Shown here: positions 60,228 through 64,000 of the stretch, piece after piece
How the letters are laid out: every line of letters begins with the position of its first letter
How positions within the stretch are numbered: the first letter of the stretch is position 1
Assembly: GCA_020081605.1 (NCBI GenBank)
Contig: JAHREC010000062.1
Span: 4,211,758 to 4,275,757, forward strand
From: Albifimbria verrucaria
Lineage: Eukaryota; Ascomycota; Sordariomycetes; Hypocreales; Stachybotryaceae
Direction of reading: 5' to 3'
Length of the DNA: 64,000 bases
Made by a program: the position numbers and the translations under genes
The notes under the pieces: generated by a model
The model's input: the letters and a program-made list of their open reading frames with translations, nothing else
What the model was told of the DNA's origin: nothing
The model's database searches: none

Positions 60228-62270
60228 CCAGGGAAGCGTTCAGGGCGAGAGCAGAGGCCCGCTACGGGACGAAGAGAAGACGTCTAGGGGCAGTGCGATT
60301 GAACGGCGTGTCCAGTCCTTCACGGCGACATTCCGTCAAAGGGGAAGGAAAAAATGCGACCGAAGCGAAGATTTGGTTTGCGCCAGCAGCAAGTAGGGCG
60401 GGACGGGGAAGGGACACCCACAGCCCAGCGTAGTAGCGCAAGTTGAAAAGCAAAGCCAGCGCTGGTCCTAAGGGGCGCATTAAATGGTTAGCTCGAATGA
60501 TAAAGTCATGATTGGTCGCCTTGGGCAAAGCAAGACACGGCTAGTCCCCGTTAATTAGGAGTTGCTCCAGCCGCTTCTGCCTTTTCCCCAGGTCCCTGCG
60601 ATAGAGATCCATCGCGCCCACTTACCTGTGTCCAAACAAGTCCACTGCTCCGTCTCGAAATTGATAAAGTGATGCGTAAAAGATGGTGACGAAAGTGCAT
60701 CCATTACGAGTAGAGTGGACCAATACGTCTATTATATGGCCTCGTATCATCTATCCCTCAATATCTCTACGCGTCGATTTGCAGACTGAGCCCCATGTCT
60801 TGTGCGCTTTCTGCATGAACGAGGATCAGGCACCGAACCGGGGTCTACGTTTACAGCAGCCCTTGCAGCCTTGGCTTGGTCAAGAGATTGTGAAGGTGCT
60901 TGTTTGAGACGAAGGAACCAGACCACACCAGATCAGGCGAGGCCCTTTGCGTCCCCACCGCTGATCTAATTAGACACCGGGGCCACGCATAGCGCGTCTT
61001 TTACGTACATTTTTACAGTCAATTTACCCCATTAATTCTGTGTGCATGTTGTTGGTTCTGCTACGAGGCTGGCTGGGATGTGCGTAATCACCAAAGAGGT
61101 GGTGCTTGTGTGACCCGCCGATCCATGGACGCTTTGTCACTATCGCATACGCAAGCACTGTTTGAACTTTTGCGCATGCTTATAATTGTCCCGAAGCGAT
61201 ACTATTTGCCCAACAAGGCAATCCCGCTATTGCTTTTGGGTGTCATGGGAATGATTAATGTCGATGCAAGTTTGGCTGAACACCACCCACCCTGTGTCTG
61301 TTTTTGTTGATCCTTGCGCGACTATCGCGTGAGCTGTTGATACTATAGCCTAGTGTGATACGAGGATATCAAGTAATTATTCTATAAATGCTTTCCGAAT
61401 AGCCTGTAGCTGCTTCCAAGATGACGCAATCGTGGCTATGCATTCTTCCTGTTCATCCAGAAGAAGTACAATGAAAGATAAGAATAACAGACAAATCCAT
61501 CCCTTTGAGCTCCAACATATATTTGGTATCAAATGGTTTGCTTATACAAAAGTTAGTTAAATAGCAAGGAAGGATGCATCTAGTATTTACAGCCCGCGAA
61601 ACAGCTTGCCTTCGGTTTCGGCTGCCCTCTGGCCAGTCAGATACTGACTTCGACTCGTGTCTGCAATCTGCCTTGTTAGGGTACCGGCCACCGGGAAAAT
61701 GGCATCAAAACTTTTGATCAGATAGCATATCCCGAGAGCCCAGTCAAAATAGCCCAAGCGAGAATCAGATTTTCCATGATATGCATCCTTTACTACCAAA
61801 CTGGAGTTCATATCCCGAATCGGAAGCTCGGCTCTGTGAGGTTGATCATTGTTGGCTTGGCGTGTCTGAAGCTGTCAGTCATTTTTCGGCTTAACCAACT
61901 CCTATCGCTGCAGCGCTGCGATCCTATATCTAGCTGCGCCTCATTAAACATGCTGTTGAATCAAAACGCGCACATGTGGCTATGCAAACTGCGCATAGAA
62001 CTATGAGATGTTGGCTTGGCATCGTGCGATCAACTATGCCAAGGGTTCCCGACCGAGATGGAACCCACGCAAGCCTGAATAGGCCTTAGGGGTGGAGACA
62101 AGAAAAATACAGGAGTATAATTGCGAACCATTATGTTTTGTATTTCAGAAACTAGGGAAAAGGCCGAGCCTATGACTCTGCTTTCGCTGATTTACGGATT
62201 TGGGTATACATACAGAGTATATGTGACCACTAAATTGTACACATGGCATCAATTACTTCGTAAAGAAACA
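60228..62270. other. 2-kb intergenic interval
   Basis: No gene supported. The GT32 promoter is at the left. Small frames at 60683-60907, 61080-61310 and 61776-62006 have no recognisable domain. Confidence 0.45.
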
Positions 62271-62926
62271 TTACTCTTTTTGTCTTCGTGACTTTTCAGG
62301 ATTTGCCAGAGCCTCGGCATTCCAGCGGGGATCCTGGCTCTCCTGTACAGGAGCCCAACCGAGTTGGATCTGCTCGGTCTCAGCATCGCATTCGAGGGCA
62401 AGGATAAACAGCTGCATACGTACCTGCATCGTCTTCTGATCCCAGTCCTTTGTGAAGCTCCGTATTTTCCCTTCCTCCACTTCAAAAATCGCTGCAGCGC
62501 TCCACCGCGCGTGCTTCCCCGTTGCCTCAATGCCTTTGTACGGCTTGCCACGGTGGCTGCCCTCTGCTGTGTAGCGCAGCAGCACATGGCCGTCCTTGGC
62601 CCACGCCTGGTCGAAACGAATTATGTGAAGATCGTTCACGCTAGCCATGACGACAGAGTGTGATTGCGCATAGTCCATTGGTGTTTCGCAGCCTGGGAAT
62701 GTCGCTGGACCCCAGAACCAGCTGTCCGGGTGACAGAGGTGCTCGACGGATTGAGCGCCAGTATTATCCGTGGGTGAGTAGGCAATTGCCATGTATTCTT
62801 TACACAAGTTGATGTTTTTCTGTGGGTGTTAGCGCGCGGTAGCTCTCACTGGGTTACTCTACCAACCTCCTCTTCTGGTGTTTGGCTGGTCGTCATGACC
62901 GATTCAGGATATTGCCGGGGCGCCAT
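62271..62926 (-). CDS. SnoaL-like (NTF2-fold) protein
   Basis: About 202 residues in two exons with no frame break; the 47-nt intron at 62820-62866 joins MTTSQTPEEE to KNINLCKEYMAIAYSP. The domain shows the cone-shaped NTF2/SnoaL pattern: YMAIAYSPTDN helix, MDYAQSHSVVMASVNDLHI, RYTAEGSHRGKPYKGIEATG and the strand RWSAAAIFEVEEGKIRSFTK. Relatives include polyketide cyclases and proteins of unknown catalytic role. It is 17 kb from the PKS-NRPS and on the far side of housekeeping-type genes, so a link is unlikely. Confidence 0.75.
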
Positions 62927-63552
62927 GATAAAGACAATGTGTTGCTACTCTCTGCTTGAATTGCTGTATGTTTTATGCTGAAATGAAGCTCAGAAAACGG
63001 ATGAACTTCACAGTTGTACGGTGCACCTCGAGTCGTGACATCACACAGGGTCATCGATCGACAGGTTACCGATTCAGTGGGCCAAGGTTGACATATGCAC
63101 TGCATCGAATCAGGGATCACTAGTTGGATCCAGAGTCGGTATGGATGACTTGGAATAAGTTGTCGTTGGCCATTTCTTGGGAAAGGATAACTTTTGAGCC
63201 AGTGTTACTAGGTTGTATCTAGTACGATTTTACACAACATGCATGTTAGCCATTGTGACTACTGCCACAATCAATCGAGCCATAAGTTGTTTAGCACGGC
63301 CACGATTAGCAGATCAACGTAGACGATATGGCAAGGAGAGACAGCATGCAACAATATCTAGAACTTGTAACTGTGCATCTTCACTTCATGAGTCCATTCA
63401 AGTACCATAAAAGATATGTTTTTAGTCTCATACCTCAATTAAGCTACTTGAGAAATGCCACAACGAATGATTTCATACCCTTCCCTGTTACTCCCCAGCC
63501 GGGTATTGCTTGGCGTGGTTACGTAGCCCCAGAATGATCAATCTTGGGATGT
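62927..63552. other. Intergenic
   Basis: No gene seen. It includes the SnoaL-like promoter. Confidence 0.4.
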
Positions 63553-64000
63553 CTATCTCAGATTAATGAGGTCAGATAGCAATTGAACATCTAAGCGTGT
63601 GCGTTGTTGTTGATGAACTTCTGTTATGGCTTGATCCCCAAATCTCCGCGACCCATAATGGGTCATTCCACTTAGTTCGCCACTGTGTTTTTCAGCCGTG
63701 ACAACGTAAACATGTTCCAGATGAGGGACCTTGTTACCAATACGCAGGACTAATTCCTTCGCCTGGCACACAGGTCCTCATAGAGGGTTGTTTGATTGTC
63801 CAATTCTGTCAAACCAGGATCCTGTTCACCTAGTTTGACCAGGAATAGATGTTGAGGAGTCCAGTGCATCAGACTCAACACAAATATCCTCAGTTCCCTC
63901 CTCCAGTTCAGCGATTGAGTAAGGACAATCAAAAATTCTTCCTGTGAAATCTCAGCTTTGCAAGTGATGTGTTATTTCGAGAACTTACAATCTTCTGCTC
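63553..64000 (-). CDS. Hypothetical protein, 3' part only
   Basis: Not recognised with confidence. Two overlapping minus-strand frames (63750-63932 and 63553-63771) join into one plausible C-terminal sequence if one base is missing near 63768, in line with the rest of the window. It is Leu- and charge-rich (ELVLRIGNKVPHLEHVYVV), somewhat like the C-terminal region of fungal F-box proteins. The start is beyond the right edge. Confidence 0.4.

Noticed and set aside
1..64000. CRISPR arrays, operons or ribosome binding sites
   Set aside because: Spliceosomal introns and gene content show a fungal nuclear genome; no spaced direct repeats were seen.

Overview
The window is nuclear DNA of a filamentous ascomycete (Pezizomycotina, probably Sordariomycetes). 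The evidence is short 47-113 nt GT-AG introns, a Zn(II)2Cys6 regulator, a HET-domain gene, a PTH11-type receptor, an Och1-type glycosyltransferase, and a fungal highly reducing PKS-NRPS. I cannot name the species.

The centre (about 22.7-44.9 kb) is a biosynthetic cluster: Zn2Cys6 regulator (22679-24044,+), stand-alone trans enoyl reductase (25063-26208,+), HpcH/HpaI-type aldolase (26680-27607,+), a roughly 4,000-residue PKS-NRPS with domains KS-AT-DH-MT-(inactive ER)-KR-ACP-C-A-T-R (28141-40506,-), a lipocalin-like decalin-forming Diels-Alderase of the CghA/Fsa2 family (41419-42577,-) and a DHA2-type MFS exporter (43304-44934,-). This gene set matches what is known for Sch 210972-type decalin tetramic acids. 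There the aldolase is thought to supply 4-hydroxy-4-methylglutamate, the synthase with its trans ER makes a methylated polyene joined to that amino acid, and the Diels-Alderase closes the decalin. Four of the promoters share a 13-bp element CCGAA-N5-CCG, with two overlapping copies before the trans ER. I propose it as the binding site of the cluster regulator.

Left flank (0-22.7 kb): Cys-rich membrane-anchored protein (cut by the window edge), F-box protein, trichodiene-synthase-family terpene cyclase, decayed M43 metalloprotease copy facing an expressed-looking M43 protease, HET-domain protein, small secreted protein, secreted DOMON/cytochrome-type protein, broken beta-eliminating lyase, PTH11-like receptor, then a 3.3-kb gene-free stretch. 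Right flank (45-64 kb): hemerythrin-like protein, lipase-like alpha/beta hydrolase, aldo-keto reductase, NDH-2/AIF-like flavoprotein, GNAT acetyltransferase, secreted GH43, Och1-like GT32, SnoaL-like protein, and a hypothetical gene running off the edge.

The sequence appears to contain about 40 single-base reading-frame breaks. Nearly all behave as one missing base, usually in a short homopolymer. Repairing them gives whole-codon gene lengths and uninterrupted domains, so uncorrected base-calling is more likely than wholesale gene death. Coordinates below therefore span the whole gene across these breaks. Exceptions that may be real decay are the M43 relic, the beta-eliminating lyase and possibly the MFS exporter, which also has an in-frame TGA.
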